Source: Guillardia theta CCMP2712 (taxonomy: Eukaryota > Cryptophyceae > Pyrenomonadales > Geminigeraceae). Taken from it: 64,000 nucleotides of DNA. This document shows, piece by piece, positions 12,232 through 23,391 of the stretch (the stretch's first letter is position 1; every line of letters begins with the position of its first letter). The stretch spans positions 537,794 through 601,793 of the forward strand of contig NW_005434662.1 of NCBI RefSeq assembly GCF_000315625.1, in the 5' to 3' direction. The notes below the pieces were generated by a model. It saw only the letters and a program-made list of their open reading frames with translations, was not told the origin of the DNA and did no database searches. A program made the position numbers and the translations under genes.

Positions 12232-13541
12232 TCAAAGAACCTGATTGACCCCATCTTCGTCCTCCTCGTTCGAGCTTGGCTGTTTCATGAGCATGGTCAG
12301 CCCGAATGCACGCAAACTTCTCATGGCACAAACCTCTGCAAGTACTTCGATAAGATGCTGCAGCTCCGGATCTGATTCGTCACGAATCTTCTTTGATCGC
12401 CGTACAGCCGGTCCACTCTTGTGAATCTTGTTTTGAAGATATGGCTGTGAACAGAAAACAAAATTGTAAATGGGCCAACTTGCAACGAGAAAATGTCGTT
12501 ATGTAGCAAAAATGATCACAAAGATTCAAAATTCATCACTTGAAGGCTTTGGAATAATTCTTGTTTGGCCCCATTCTGTTGACCCCACAAACCATATGCT
12601 TGACGCAAAATCTTTTTGCGAACTTCCTTTTTCAGCTTCTTTATCTGGAGCATCTCAAAGTTTTAGCCACTCCATGACAAGATGCCTTTGCAGAACCTGA
12701 TCGTAGCAGGGATTCTCGTAAGGGCTTCTCAGATTCTTGTCTGGGGTAACGCTTTCAACTATAGCTTTCAGCCTCAAAGCTTTTGTCTGTCGCACTCAAG
12801 TTACTTTCTACCCCAACGGACTCCAAGCTTGCCTTCAATCTCTCCAGGTCTTCGGCAGGATCTTTTGTGGCCGGCCTTGCAAGCGGCAGCTCTTGCTTTG
12901 CAGTTCTACTCCCAATGCAATCAATCTCACAGTGATACTGGCCTGGACCAGGGATCTGCATAAAGTGAGGACGGAGCAATCTCTGAGCGCGTTCATATCA
13001 CTTTCTGACTCCGCAGAATCTTCCATTCGAGATCAGACTTGGCCTTTCCGGTTGGAAATCGGACGTATCTTGGTTCAGAGACCAGCCTTCCTCGGTGAGT
13101 GATAGGAACCTGATACCTACACAACAGAAAAGCAACGATACAATCATCAGGCGCGTCCCAACACCTTGCAGCTATCAACACTCACTGTCCTGGCCCTGGC
13201 ATCTTGGCCTTGTAGTATTCGATCCATTCAAGCTCCGTCTTAGGCTTGGCTGTACTGAAGCGAACACCTTCATTCTCCTGCCGTTTCTGGGGACTGTACG
13301 ATCCTGGCCCTGGGATGTTCCTGGTCCTCCTGATCTCAAGATCTATTAAGGTCTGAGCCGTACATGTCAGTGAGAGTCAGATCGCACAGACTCTCTGCCG
13401 TGAGGAGGAGGAGAGTACCGGTAGCTTCCCCTCGCTGAAGATCCCTCCTCGAGCACCGAACATGTTGTAGCGGTACCGGACATGCTCCTCTCGGGACTCG
13501 CTCGTCTTCCTCCCCGGCGACTGCGAAACCTCCGACATCAT
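12232..13541 (-). CDS. SHIPPO / sperm-tail PG-rich repeat (STPGR) protein
   Basis: Multi-exon gene starting at the ATG at 13539-13541 (MMSEVSQSPGRKTSESREEH). Three proline-glycine repeats are visible: NIPGPGSYSPQKRQE near 13310, KMPGPGQYQVPITHRGRL spanning the intron near 13120-13190, and IPGPGQYHCEIDCIGSRTAK near 12930. The P-G-P-G-x-Y core is the mark of STPGR proteins, which sit in or on axonemal doublet microtubules. Downstream exons carry a basic helical stretch (IKKLKKEVRKKILRQAYGLW near 12630) and an acidic C-terminus (SSNEEDEDG), with a stop at 12232-12234. Donors such as GTGAGT at about 13187 bound introns of 45-75 nt. A flagellar role fits a flagellated alga; this is inference from the family. 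The gene diverges from the AT-hook gene, with 395 bp between starts. Confidence 0.75.
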
Positions 13542-13936
13542 GCCATGATTTTATAGGCAACCGCTCACTGCGGCGGCTACTACCAGACCTCTACCGTTGA
13601 AACAATTGACCCGACCGTTGCAGCAGTTTGACCACATACATGAAAAAGGAGTCGATTCGACCTTTTCTTTTTTTGACCATATCAACATCGTTTTTTTTCC
13701 ATCGGACCATATCAAGGGCACACTACTACTGTGACGGTGTGTAGAGCATCGTGGTCAGAGTGAAACAAGTTGAGAGAAAGGGAGTCCTCGAGATACTTTG
13801 ATGACGTTACGAAGAAGTTTAGACATCAGTCGCAGTGCAAGTTGGCATACTTTGTTCATTTTTCTATTCCATTTGACCAGTCTGCTCACCTTTACCCTCC
13901 TCAGACCGTGGATCTTCATGCTCTCAAGATAAGATC

Positions 13937-15269
13937 ATGGTACGTCCTGCAGCTACAGAGGAAAACAAATTCATCGGGCTACATTTTGCACTTGCGGTGA
14001 GTGGGAACCAGAAAGAGGAGACTCATTTAGCACTCCGCTGAACGATTGGCAGGTCACCGTTCCAGTAACTAGCGTTACGCAACAAGTTGGCCACTGCATC
14101 ATAGCTCGGACTGGTCGCTACTCTATTTTCTCAGCTCTGCAAGAATGCTGTCCAACCATCATCAGGAGCGAGGAACCCTTCATAGGTCGCTACGGGATGA
14201 CGGAGATGGAATTCAACAAGGTCTTGGAGAGGAATGGCTTTACCAAAGTCAGAGATCGGAAAGGAACGATTGGACCTGCTGCCGAAGACTGTAAGGACAG
14301 AGGATTCCTTTGAAGTTTGGCTGATTTTTGTCTCTTGCTGCAGCGATGAATCATTTCTTTATCGATCGCAGATGGAGGAACCCCGAGGTGGTCAAAGAGC
14401 GAGAAGAGCTAAAGCAGAGCTTCTTACAGCTGAGAGAATCTGCCCATGTGTTTGCTGGACAGTGCACAGTCGAACGATTCTTGACGATTTGCCACAATTA
14501 TTTTGTTCAGTGGGAGGCTCTGACCAGGTTCCATCATGATTGCAGGACAAAGGGCTCGCGGGGTTTGTCAAAACGGAATCTCTTGCCGAAGCCAATCGCG
14601 AATAAGCCAACCATCCTCCAGCTGAAATTTTCTTCGCCTAACTCCGCGTTCCAGCCCGTTATCAAACTGAAGCCACAGATGAGAACTTGGGGCATTCAAC
14701 CAATCGATTCCTTAACAGTCGTTTCGCCTGCAATCGTGTCAGAACAGGAAACGATAGATTCTTCTGATCAGGGGGCTAATATCTGCAGGGACTTTCTATG
14801 CTCAGAATACCAGCAGCAACATGCGCAGCAGCATCATACGCAGCATCAGCACGAGCAGCAGCAACATGCGCAGCAGCTGCACGAGCAGCAGCATGAGAGA
14901 CAGCAGCAGCAAGCGGAGCATGGGCAGCATGGGCAGACAGACCAGCAGCCTTCCGATCAGGCTGTATCAAATCAAGACAAGGAGCCTCGTCAACCCACCG
15001 ACTCTGAGGTCGCTGGGCTCGCAGCCATATGGAGGGAAACAGAAACGTTGAAACGAGGTTGGCACGAGGCACTGTGTTATCCTAAATGCTACAATCCCTT
15101 CGCCATGGCGCCGACCTCCATGCTGGTGCCTGCGGATCAGAAGCCCAAGCGATCACGGGGGAGGCCGCCCAAGCATGGCTCGGGAATGCACTGGCACACA
15201 GAGGAGCCACTTGTCTATCAAGTAGTTCACGGGCAAGTGCATCTGATGGGTGCAAAACAAGAGGCGTAA
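13937..15269 (+). CDS. AT-hook protein with Gln/His-rich tract
   Basis: Starts at the ATG at 13937 (MVRPAATEENKFIGLHFALA), with a GTGAGT donor just after and an acceptor before VTVPVTSVTQQVGHCIIART. The next exon includes RYGMTEMEFNKVLERNGFTK. A third intron near 14290-14341 joins to MNHFFIDRRWRNPEVVKERE. A low-complexity tract of Gln, His and Glu runs from about 14810 to 14940 (QQQHAQQHHTQHQHEQ). An AT-hook core, KPKRSRGRPPKHGSG, lies near 15145-15185; such motifs bind the minor groove of A/T-rich DNA. No other DNA-binding or catalytic domain is recognised, so a chromatin or transcription role is inferred. Splice phases of the listed exons agree. Confidence 0.6.
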
Positions 15270-15521
15270 GCAATGAGATGTATCTGTTATAGACTCCACT
15301 TGGTTCCCTACACGTCTCGAAGCATCACAGACTCTCCTGCCTTCTCCGCGCCATGCCAAGTGAGATCGTCTGAGTTGATCAACCTCGGTCCACTGTTGAT
15401 TTTCCACCCCTACCCCCGATCACATACCTACCACCCCTTCTAAGATATGTTCAACACCCTACCAAAATACCCTAACCTACCCCACCCCACCTACCCTTCC
15501 CATTCTCCGCCGTCTGCCGCA

Positions 15522-16097
15522 ATGGACGGCTTCGCAGATTATGAGAGCGATGAGGAGGCACAGGCGCCAGCACCAGCAGCCATCCAGGACGAGGAGAGTG
15601 ACGAGGAAGAGGACGAAGATGCTGGAGCAGGGGAGAACGTAGAGCAGTCCAAGGGGGGGGAGGAGGAGGAGAGCAAGGAGGCGGAGAGCAAGAAGGAGGC
15701 AGCCCCCAAAAGGAAACTTCCTTCCGCCTTGGATGCACTGGCCTCTGGAGGAGCGAAGCCATCTTTCCTGAACACTGGAGGAGGCGACTTTGAAGTCGAG
15801 GAAGTGCATGTGAAGGACAAGGGTGACTCGAGCGACCGCCAGCAGGAGCAGCCGCAACTGAGCATCGCTGCTGCTACTCCCTCTTCAAACGACCCTGCAG
15901 AGTCAGCAGCTGGTGGGCTCAAGCAGTCATCAGATGCCGCGAGGAAGCGCAAGGGAGCAGGGGATGCTCTTGCAGGGCAGAAGAAGGATGTGAAAGAGAA
16001 AGTCAAGCAGCAACGTGTCCGTGGGCAGACACTTGGAGGCGAAACAAGGCGATGGAAATCGGAGGGAGAGATGTTGCTGAGACAGCAGTTCGACTGA
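15522..16097 (+). CDS. Acidic, probably nuclear protein of unknown function
   Basis: Single-exon frame of about 191 residues. I chose the ATG at 15522 (MDGFADYESDEEAQAPAP), preceded by GCCGCA, over an upstream in-frame ATG at 15447 because the sequence between is low-complexity CCTACCC repeat. The N-terminal third is Asp/Glu-rich (DEESDEEEDEDAG), the middle has KRKLPSALDALASGG, and the basic C-terminus ends KEKVKQQRVRGQTLGG...RRWKSEGEMLLRQQFD. An acidic start with a short conserved-looking tail that ends in RQQFD suggests a small nuclear protein, but I cannot name the family. The start sits next to a CCTACCC-rich stretch (15410-15500) of the kind seen upstream of other genes here. Confidence 0.6.
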   Translation: MDGFADYESDEEAQAPAPAAIQDEESDEEEDEDAGAGENVEQSKGGEEEESKEAESKKEAAPKRKLPSALDALASGGAKPSFLNTGGGDFEVEEVHVKDKGDSSDRQQEQPQLSIAAATPSSNDPAESAAGGLKQSSDAARKRKGAGDALAGQKKDVKEKVKQQRVRGQTLGGETRRWKSEGEMLLRQQFD

Positions 16098-16251
16098 CTT
16101 GGCTCTTCTTTGCAATAGATCCAAGTTTCCCAATACTTTGGTTTGATCTTGAGATGTGTTCGCAAAGGAAAGCAAACAATAAATACCTTTTGGTCCCTCT
16201 ACTACAACAACTTCATCACCTGCGTTGACTTTCAAACCATTTTCCAGAATT

Positions 16252-17501
16252 TTATGTTTTCCCTTCAAGACAGAGTTCCTGAAGTGTAAAATGAATATTC
16301 TAGCCAAGAACACCTGACACACAGTACCTGTGCTGTGTGATTTTCGATCGTCTTGTCACAACTCTGTGTTGTTGCATTGAGTCCATGCGAGGTGTCAGAT
16401 AAATGCGAAGAAAGAGGACGAGCCCTCCGATTCTCTTCCACAGTTTCATTCACTTCCTGAGAGCTGCTCCTGCTGCTCCCTGCTTGGCTCGGCAAGCACG
16501 ACCTTACAATGAGGCGTCAGCAAAAGCATCAGGGCCATAGAAGTGGACCACACCTCAAAAAAGTCTTCTGCAGTTTCCGTGTTTGCCGATTCGTATGTGC
16601 CATATCCACATGCCCCTCGATTCGGTGCTCGAAACAAGCAACCTGTGCTGTATGAGAGACAGCCTCCCACCACCTCTGAAGTCCTCAATCCTCCACTCAC
16701 CGCTAACCCATCGATCTCGCTACCAAAGCACGCTCTTTTTACGCATCCTTCTGGATACAAACACCTTCGATGGCGCAGATCCAGCATATCAGCGGTCTTG
16801 TGCTGAGCACACCACATTCTTGCATCCCCATCCACACACCCTTTGGCCCGATACCCGAAGGAAGGATTCTTGGTACAAGAGGGGAAAGCACACTTTGCGT
16901 TCTTAACATCAACACAATCGTCTGGCCGATGATGAGAGCAATACAAGGCCACTCCTGATTCTCGCTTCCCGAACACCGGGCGCTTTTTGCATCCTTTCGA
17001 GATGCATGTCGGGTTCACCACGTCCACAAACGTGGCAGGCTTGTGCTGCAAGCAAAACATCGCACACCTGCCAGGGGCGCCCACGGGACCGAAGGTAGCC
17101 TTCTTGGCGCAGGTCTGACACTTCCCACGGAGAGAGGTCAAGGAGATGGTATCAGAATTCCCAGCGCATCTGACAGCTTTGACATGCTCTAGACACAAGA
17201 ACGCTTTCCACCTTCGCTCCCCCTCAGCCCCGACGACGCCATACGAGATATCTGGTGATTTGCACAAACAACATGCCCTCAGGATGACGTGCCTATCATC
17301 AAAATCCCCAGAATTGGTGTCTGGCTGCAGCATCGAATCCCCACCGTCGCTGGATATGGTTGGCTGTGTGCGATTGCAACGTTGGGGAGCAGGATCAACC
17401 TGTAGGAGATCTACCTTTGGGATTGAGATCTCATTGATTGCCGATTGAGCTATCCACAAGTACGTGAGGAGATGGAGCAAGACCCTCATTGAAGCAGACA
17501 T
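16252..17501 (-). CDS. EsV-1-7 repeat cysteine-rich protein with signal peptide
   Basis: Starts at the ATG at 17499-17501. The first residues, MSASMRVLLHLLTYLWIAQS, form a likely signal peptide. Five Cys/His repeats follow from about 17290 to 16690. The third is canonical: C-x4-C, 16 residues, then C-x2-H (CISKGC ... CSHH). Others are CQTC...CLQH, CAFPSC...CAQH and a last, incomplete CLYPEGC. This is the EsV-1-7 pattern, known from the Ectocarpus regulator IMMEDIATE UPRIGHT and from oomycete and cryptophyte proteins; the molecular role is unknown. Two introns near 16540-16500 and 16325-16277 lead to a Ser/Arg/Glu-rich tail and a stop at 16252-16254. The repeat is likely to bind metal (inference). 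A secreted or ER-routed EsV-1-7 protein would be unusual. Confidence 0.75.
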
Positions 17502-17930
17502 GGGCTTTCCTCCGATCAGAGGTAGGTTTCATCCCTGAAAACTGCGGGGGCTGGTTGAGGAGGAGCTTGCGTTGTGAGCGCCCATGACACAACGTGCCGC
17601 TTCACAAGACGAGAGCGACTCTGTCGTCCTCACCTATCGTCTTGATCACTTCGTCTTTACAGCATGAACTGATGCATCTATCCTGCTCCTGCTCCTGCTC
17701 CTGCTCCACTTCTTATGCTATCCGGTCGCATCCTGGGCTTTCCTTGCTTTCGCCCCCATCGACATCGAAGAGGGTGGGTACATGGATAAGGGGTTAGTCC
17801 CCATTACCATGATGTACCCCTTGTGGGAATATCTTTGCATCCAAATGGAGTTTTGGGGGTTCAGAAGAAAGAGGGTAGGGTGAAGACATTCTAGGTACTT
17901 AAAATGAGGGGGTAGGGGGTAGAAAGTCAT
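17502..17930. other. Intergenic region with GGGTAGGG-rich stretch and CTCCTG repeat
   Basis: This region lies between the start of the EsV-1-7 gene and the 3' end of the TBC gene. A short CTCCTG tandem repeat is at about 17683-17708, and G-rich GGGTAGGG-type words are at about 17770-17925. No gene is supported. Confidence 0.4.
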
Positions 17931-20435
17931 TCAGACTGAGGAATCGGACGTCGTTTTAGCGAGTTTGTCGGCAAGACAAGGAAACTTGTAGCTTGACTTG
18001 TTCATTGGGATTCCGACAGGAGCGCACAGTGTTCTCAGTTGTCTGCCCGTCAATGGAGATCGCGCACTGCGTCGGAGCAGCTCCTCAGCAGACAGCTTCG
18101 GCCTTGCCGCCCCACTGTCATAAGGAGAAGAATGGGTCGAGCTGAGCCGGCATCTCACGCAGCCAGTACTCGCCACCCTTCCCTATCCTCATGTTCTGCG
18201 TTATCTGCTCATACCGTCACTCTGCAAGCCCGACGAGCAAAGAACGCAACTTACCCCTGTGTCCCATACGACCATGGCGGTACTTCCATGGTGGACCTGA
18301 GTGACGGTTCCTGGACCCTGGCACGGGATCCCGTTGGATACCCGGACGCGCTGCCCAAACCTTCCCATCAGGTCCCTCCCAATGACCCGGGGATCGTCGA
18401 GCTCAGCGGAGTTCTCGAACCCGCTGCTGTGTTGCCTCTTCTCGAGCTCCTCAAACATCTTGTCGGCAAGTTCGTGGAAGTCTTGACTGCTGATCCTGGG
18501 GATCTCTCGGGAGGATTGCAGGATCCTCTCCGGATCGAGTTCCATCGATTCCATGTGGGTCAGGATGAAGAGCAGGCCCTCGAAGTCCGCGTCTAGCAGC
18601 TTAGCGGAGATGGACTTGAGGATGGCGATCGAGATGGACACCAGCGATCCCACGCCCTCGAAGAAGAGGATGTCCCACAGGTGGCACACTGTGTCGAACC
18701 TCAAGAAGGACGTGAATAGCGTCATCCACCATTCGAGCAGAAAAAGCTTCAGGTCGATCTTGACCCTGCTTATGTGCGCGTACACCTTGGGGAGGTGCTT
18801 GGCAAGGAAGACTTTGAAGGCCATCAGGTAGCTGTGGATGCGGCCCATGTTCATGTGAAACAAGTTCTGAAACAGCTGATTGTCGAGGATGTTGATGAAC
18901 GACACAAAGGTCTCCTCCAAGCTTGTGTGCAGCAGCAGCACACCCGCTATTGACCCCATCCCCTGAACGTAGCCCATCCCGGGGTCATAGAGGACGAATG
19001 CTTCGAGGACCCGCCTGAGATTTTCTGTGTAGCTGCCTCCTTCGCTGAAGATTTTCAACCTCGGGAGAGTTCGAATGAGGTCGAGACGCACTTGGATGAA
19101 ATTTGTCAGGATGGAATCAGACTGGGATTGAGCGGTATCGTCGTTCTCCGTCGTTCGAGCTCCAGTTTCTCCCGCAGACTGGTGCTTGCCGTCAAGTAGC
19201 ATTGACTCCATGGCTTTCTTGTCTTGTAGTGCTATGGCCGAGTGCAGATCTCTTGCTCTAGCATCGTAGGTGCAGAAATCGTTGATGTCTATTCCCTTCT
19301 TGTTGCCGATCGCAACCATCCACGCAGTTCCCCGGAGACTTGGGGGAATGCCCTGGAAAAGAACTTTATGGACAGTCCTTTGCACCTTGTATTCCTCCAG
19401 AGCGTTCATGATCTCCTGCTCTCTGCTTTGAACTCTCTTCGCTATCAAGTCTCGATACCTCTCCAAGACATTGTGGATTGATTTCAAATCCAGATCGTTG
19501 CAGAAATGAATATTCTGTTCGCTGGACAAGAATTTCAGATCCGGGTTGTGGTAAGATTGCCTGTTTTCCTCAACTTTTGAAACTGCCTGCGACAAGAATT
19601 CCACAAAGAGGCTCAAATCCGCTGGCCCATGATATGACTCTGTACAGATTTTTAGAGGGTGGTAAAGCACAACGAGCCTCGACTCGTGGAAGTCTATAGG
19701 AGGGACTGACTTGACCAGTCGCTTCAACACCTTGCACTGGTTGATGTCGACGAAGGTGAATCTCAGCGCACCAAAGAAGATGCGAGAGAGAATGAGAAAC
19801 CAGTCAGGCGGATCGCTGCGGGTCATGAACATCAAGACGGTCGGGAACTGGATGTGCTTCCTCGTGAAGAGGTAGCTGAAATCGACTTCCTTGTCTATCC
19901 TCTCGACGAAGCCATCCTTGCTGAGGTACCCCAGGATCTCGTTGTCCAGAGAGTGGATCGAGATGAAGATTGCCAGCGGGAGAAACTTGGGCTTCCCTCG
20001 ATAGGGAATGATCACGGTGTCGGAGCCCTTCCCCAGCAGCAGGATGATATCAGGTTTCTCTCTGCAGTTTTGCTCGTTCTTGATGGTGAGCTTCGAGTAG
20101 AGATGGTCTTGCCAGACAGACTTCGCATGTACTTCGCTGTCTTTGAGAATGCCGAAGAAAACCCTCCTGCGGAATGCACGGGCAGCACGGGAGAACTGCT
20201 GGCGCGGAAAGTTGGTCCACGGGAACATGAGCAGTCTCGGGAGCCGAGAGTTCTTCAAGTAAAGGTCATTCGTTCCGAACGACTCGTCCCTCCAGTCTGC
20301 ACTCAGAAAGTCCTCGAAGTCACAATCATGCACAACCCCATCCGCAGTAGTGGCCGTGCTGCCTGCTTCCGGCGAACATGCCGAATCCCAAGACTCGTTC
20401 AGGTCGTCATGAGCTTGATCTACCACCGTCTCCAT
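17931..20435 (-). CDS. TBC-domain Rab GTPase-activating protein
   Basis: One long exon (about 20435-18247) plus a final exon ending at 17931. The first ATG is at 20433-20435 (METVVDQAHDDLNESWDS). The TBC domain covers roughly 19380-18560: GIPPSLRGTAWMVAIGN (motif A, R-x-x-W), VRLDLIRTLPRL (D-x-x-R arginine finger), YVQGMG (glutamine finger) and KLFLLEWWMTLFTSFL with FDTVCHLWDILFFEG. Both catalytic fingers are present, so GAP activity on a Rab is expected. The N-terminal 250 residues include PTVLMFMTRSDPPDWFLILS and LRFTFVDINQCKVLKRL, which may be a thioredoxin-like fold without a CxxC motif. The C-terminus has an SH3-like stretch (GQRVRVSNGIPCQGPGTVTQ) and, after the intron, LTGRQLRTLCAPVGIPMNKS, which looks SAP-like. 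Divergent from the YchF gene. Confidence 0.8.
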
Positions 20436-20683
20436 CCTCTCAAGGAGCCGCCAACGTGAACTCACCGGCTCGACGAGCTTCTTAACGATTCCCTACTTGC
20501 CCTATGAGTTGGCTCGGTTTCTCCTGCTTACACCATCCCCTATCCGCTCCCTCTCACAGCGCTCTTCGGGCACGTTCCAATCCTCCTGGGCTCTCCAAAC
20601 ATGCCTTTAGAGCATCTGGCAGCTTCCAGACTCCGCTCCTGCTTTTCTTACCGTCAGTATACATCGCTCCCTTCATCTCCATC

Positions 20684-22254
20684 ATGATCGCCCTCGTCAT
20701 CGTCGGCTCGCAGGTTGCCGCATCGCAGGCAGCATTGTCGGCAGGAGCGAAACCGTCCCAATGTACCCTCGTCCCCGCTCAACCCGATGGTTAGCCCTCA
20801 TCTCCGCCCCTGCTCCCTCCTCTCCCCGACAGCACGCGCATGTGGCTTCGCAAGGCAGTCCGCGCAGAGCTCGCTTCCTTCCCGATCGGTCGATCGCGAT
20901 CATGCGGGATTGTCGGCATGCCGAATGTCGGGAAGTCTACCCTGTTCAACGCCCTCACCAACACTCAAGCTGCTCAAGCTGCAAATTATCCGTTCTGTAC
21001 CATCGACCCCAACGGTGACTGACTTTGCTCGCCTGTTTCGAGTGAGAGTGAACGCATGCACAGTGGGAAAGGTCGCTATCCCCGACATGAGACTTGAAAA
21101 GCTGGCCAAGGTTGCTGCAAGTGCGAAGATCATTGGTACATGGCGCTCCGATGAACAAGGGACTGATCTATTAACAGGGGCACAACTCGAATTCGTCGAC
21201 ATTGCCGGACTGGTGAAAGGAGCAAGCGAAGGAGCAGGTCTGGGGAACAAATTCCTATCGCACATACGTCAGGTATTACTTCACTTCCTGCTGGGAATCG
21301 AAGGGCGCTGAAGAACGGAGTTCTCAGGTTTCCATGATTGTGCAGCTAGTGCGATGCTTCGATGACAGCAGCCGAGAGATCATCACGCATGTGGACGGCA
21401 GCGTCGATCCTGTCAGGCATGCCCCCTGTTTTGGCTCTTCTACCACTGCTGACCTCTGGTGTGAAGAGACATCGAGACGATCGAGACTGAGCTCCTCCTG
21501 GCCGATATCCAGACACTGTCCAAGAAGGACGGGAACTCAAAGAAGTCCGCCAACGAGCAGGAGCTAGCTGCCAGGATCCTGAAGGACCTTGACAAGGGGA
21601 TTCCTGCACGGAAGTTCATCCTCCAGCCCGAGGAAGTTGCCTCCTTCAGAAACTTCTCACTCCTCACCGGCAAACCCATGCTCATAGTGTGCAACGTTCC
21701 AGACTCGCAGCTGTCAGGCAACAAGTACACCGAGGCCGTTCAACAGCTGCTCCAGAAACGCAAGAGCGAAGATCCCGAATACGTGGAGGAACAAGGGGAT
21801 GTCATCAACGTCTGCTCGAAGCTGGAGGAAGAGGTTTCCTTGATGGACGACCCAGAGAGCAGGGAGCAAATCTTGCAGGAGTATGGATTGGAGAAGACGG
21901 GATTGTCGAAGATCGTGGCAGAGAGTAATCGGAGATTGGGTTTGCAAACATACTACACTGTCGGGCCACAGGAAGCCAGGGCATGGCAGTTTCCGGAAGG
22001 CATGCTCGCGCCTCAAGCAGCCGGCATCATCCATACAGACTTTGAGAAGGGTTTCATCAAGGTAAGGAGAGGGTTTGCTCCGAATCCCAGCACGGCTCAC
22101 CCCGCCACATTTTCAGGCTGAAACGATCAGTTATGATGACTACATCGCATGTGGGGGTGAGCAAGGAGCAAAGGAAGCCGGGAAGCTCCGCCTGGAGGGG
22201 AAGGAGTACGTTTGCCAGGACGGGGATATATTCCACTTCAAGTTCAATGTGTGA
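20684..22254 (+). CDS. ychF: YchF/Obg-like ATPase, bacterial/organelle type with N-terminal presequence
   Basis: The P-loop is clear at [19 protein letters not shown] (about 20907-20965), followed by [24 protein letters not shown], the switch [20 protein letters not shown] (about 21190-21245), the [12 protein letters not shown] helix and the C-terminal TGS domain ending [10 protein letters not shown] at 22254. YchF proteins bind ATP rather than GTP and associate with ribosomes. The residues after the P-loop and in the [10 protein letters not shown] block resemble bacterial YchF more than cytosolic OLA1. Upstream of the conserved core an exon encodes a hydrophobic stretch, [20 protein letters not shown], then a basic serine-containing segment; with the ATG at 20684 this fits a signal plus transit presequence for a secondary plastid. 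An in-frame ATG at 20504 gives 60 more residues. At least five introns interrupt the gene. Confidence 0.8.
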
Positions 22255-23391
22255 CGAAGAGAAATGAAGGGAAGACGATCGGATGTCTCTTGTGAGGGAT
22301 GAGAGTTCAGTGTTTGCGACCCCCAGCCTACATGAAGATCGCTGGGGATGCCGCATACACAACAGGGGGGCCCTCGTGGACGTCTCCATCCCTGAAGTAG
22401 TCGTTGGTGCTGTTCCATCATGTTAGCTCGCCGGCTCCTCTCACCACCAGCATGCACGCAATACCTGTTGACGGGAGCGCATCCAAACATGCCGGCAATC
22501 GCACATGGGCCGTTGACGCTGTCTCCGACGCCTCCCCACTCAGGAGGGACGCCAGTGTCGCCCGCATGGTGACCCTTGACTTGATCGTCATGCACGAGCG
22601 ACGCTAAGAAGGAGAGAGGTCACCGCAAGGTATTCGTCCACCGTCTGAAGCTGATTGAACGGACGTCCGAGAGGGACCAGGATATATTGAAGCATCTGCA
22701 AACAACAGTGACCTCTACATCTTCCACCCATTCTATCAGAGCATGATTATGAATTTTGATATTGAACGGTATGTTTTCTGCAACACTAAACTGAGTGTAG
22801 CTCATAAACCAAGCCTTGCTGCTGTTCATATTCTCAGTCTGACTACAATCATGAGTGCCGGGTCTCCAACTCGGCTGCCAAGTTTATATGCCCATGTAAG
22901 CATGTGAGCTACGCCCTCTCGTCTGCTGCTCTGCCACGTTCTGCTCCTCCTGCCTTCGCGCCTCTTCGTTCTCAACACGTCCATGCCACCATCTGATCCC
23001 TCCGCCGCCTGTTCGGGAATGACTATTCCCGATCATAGCGGAATGACTATTTCTCAGCCCGCCTCAGCTGATGTGTCGACTAGAGCTTTCACAACGGGGA
23101 ACTTCCGAACTTTCACAAATTGAAACTGAAACACTGACAGGGCCTCGGCCTCGGAGAGCACAGGGACAGCCTCGGACAGATGATCGGACAGACCGCCGGA
23201 AGTTGTGTATTCCTTTCTCACAGGTTAAAATCATCTATTCAATCATAGGTACGCAAAAAAATTCACAAATACTGCAGATACAAGGCAAGCGTGTCTCAGG
23301 CTACCTTGTCCGCGCAAAAATAAAAAAAATGTGACATGTGGCTAATGTTTGATCTGAAGTTGCCCGCGGCATCAAAATTATGTACACGATT
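22255..23391. other. Intergenic region, no supported gene
   Basis: The 3' flanks of YchF and the TPR-PH gene converge here. A minus-strand frame at 22140-22595 overlaps the YchF tail and has no recognisable domain. The middle (23040-23220) has several CCTCGG/GACAG words and may be decayed repeat; 23240-23390 is A/T-rich. Confidence 0.35.

Noticed and set aside
14776-15072. Minus-strand Ala/His-rich frame
   Set aside because: It is the shadow of the Gln/His codon tract of the AT-hook gene on the plus strand.
22140-22595. Minus-strand frame of 151 residues
   Set aside because: It overlaps the conserved YchF TGS exon antisense, and no splice or domain supports it.
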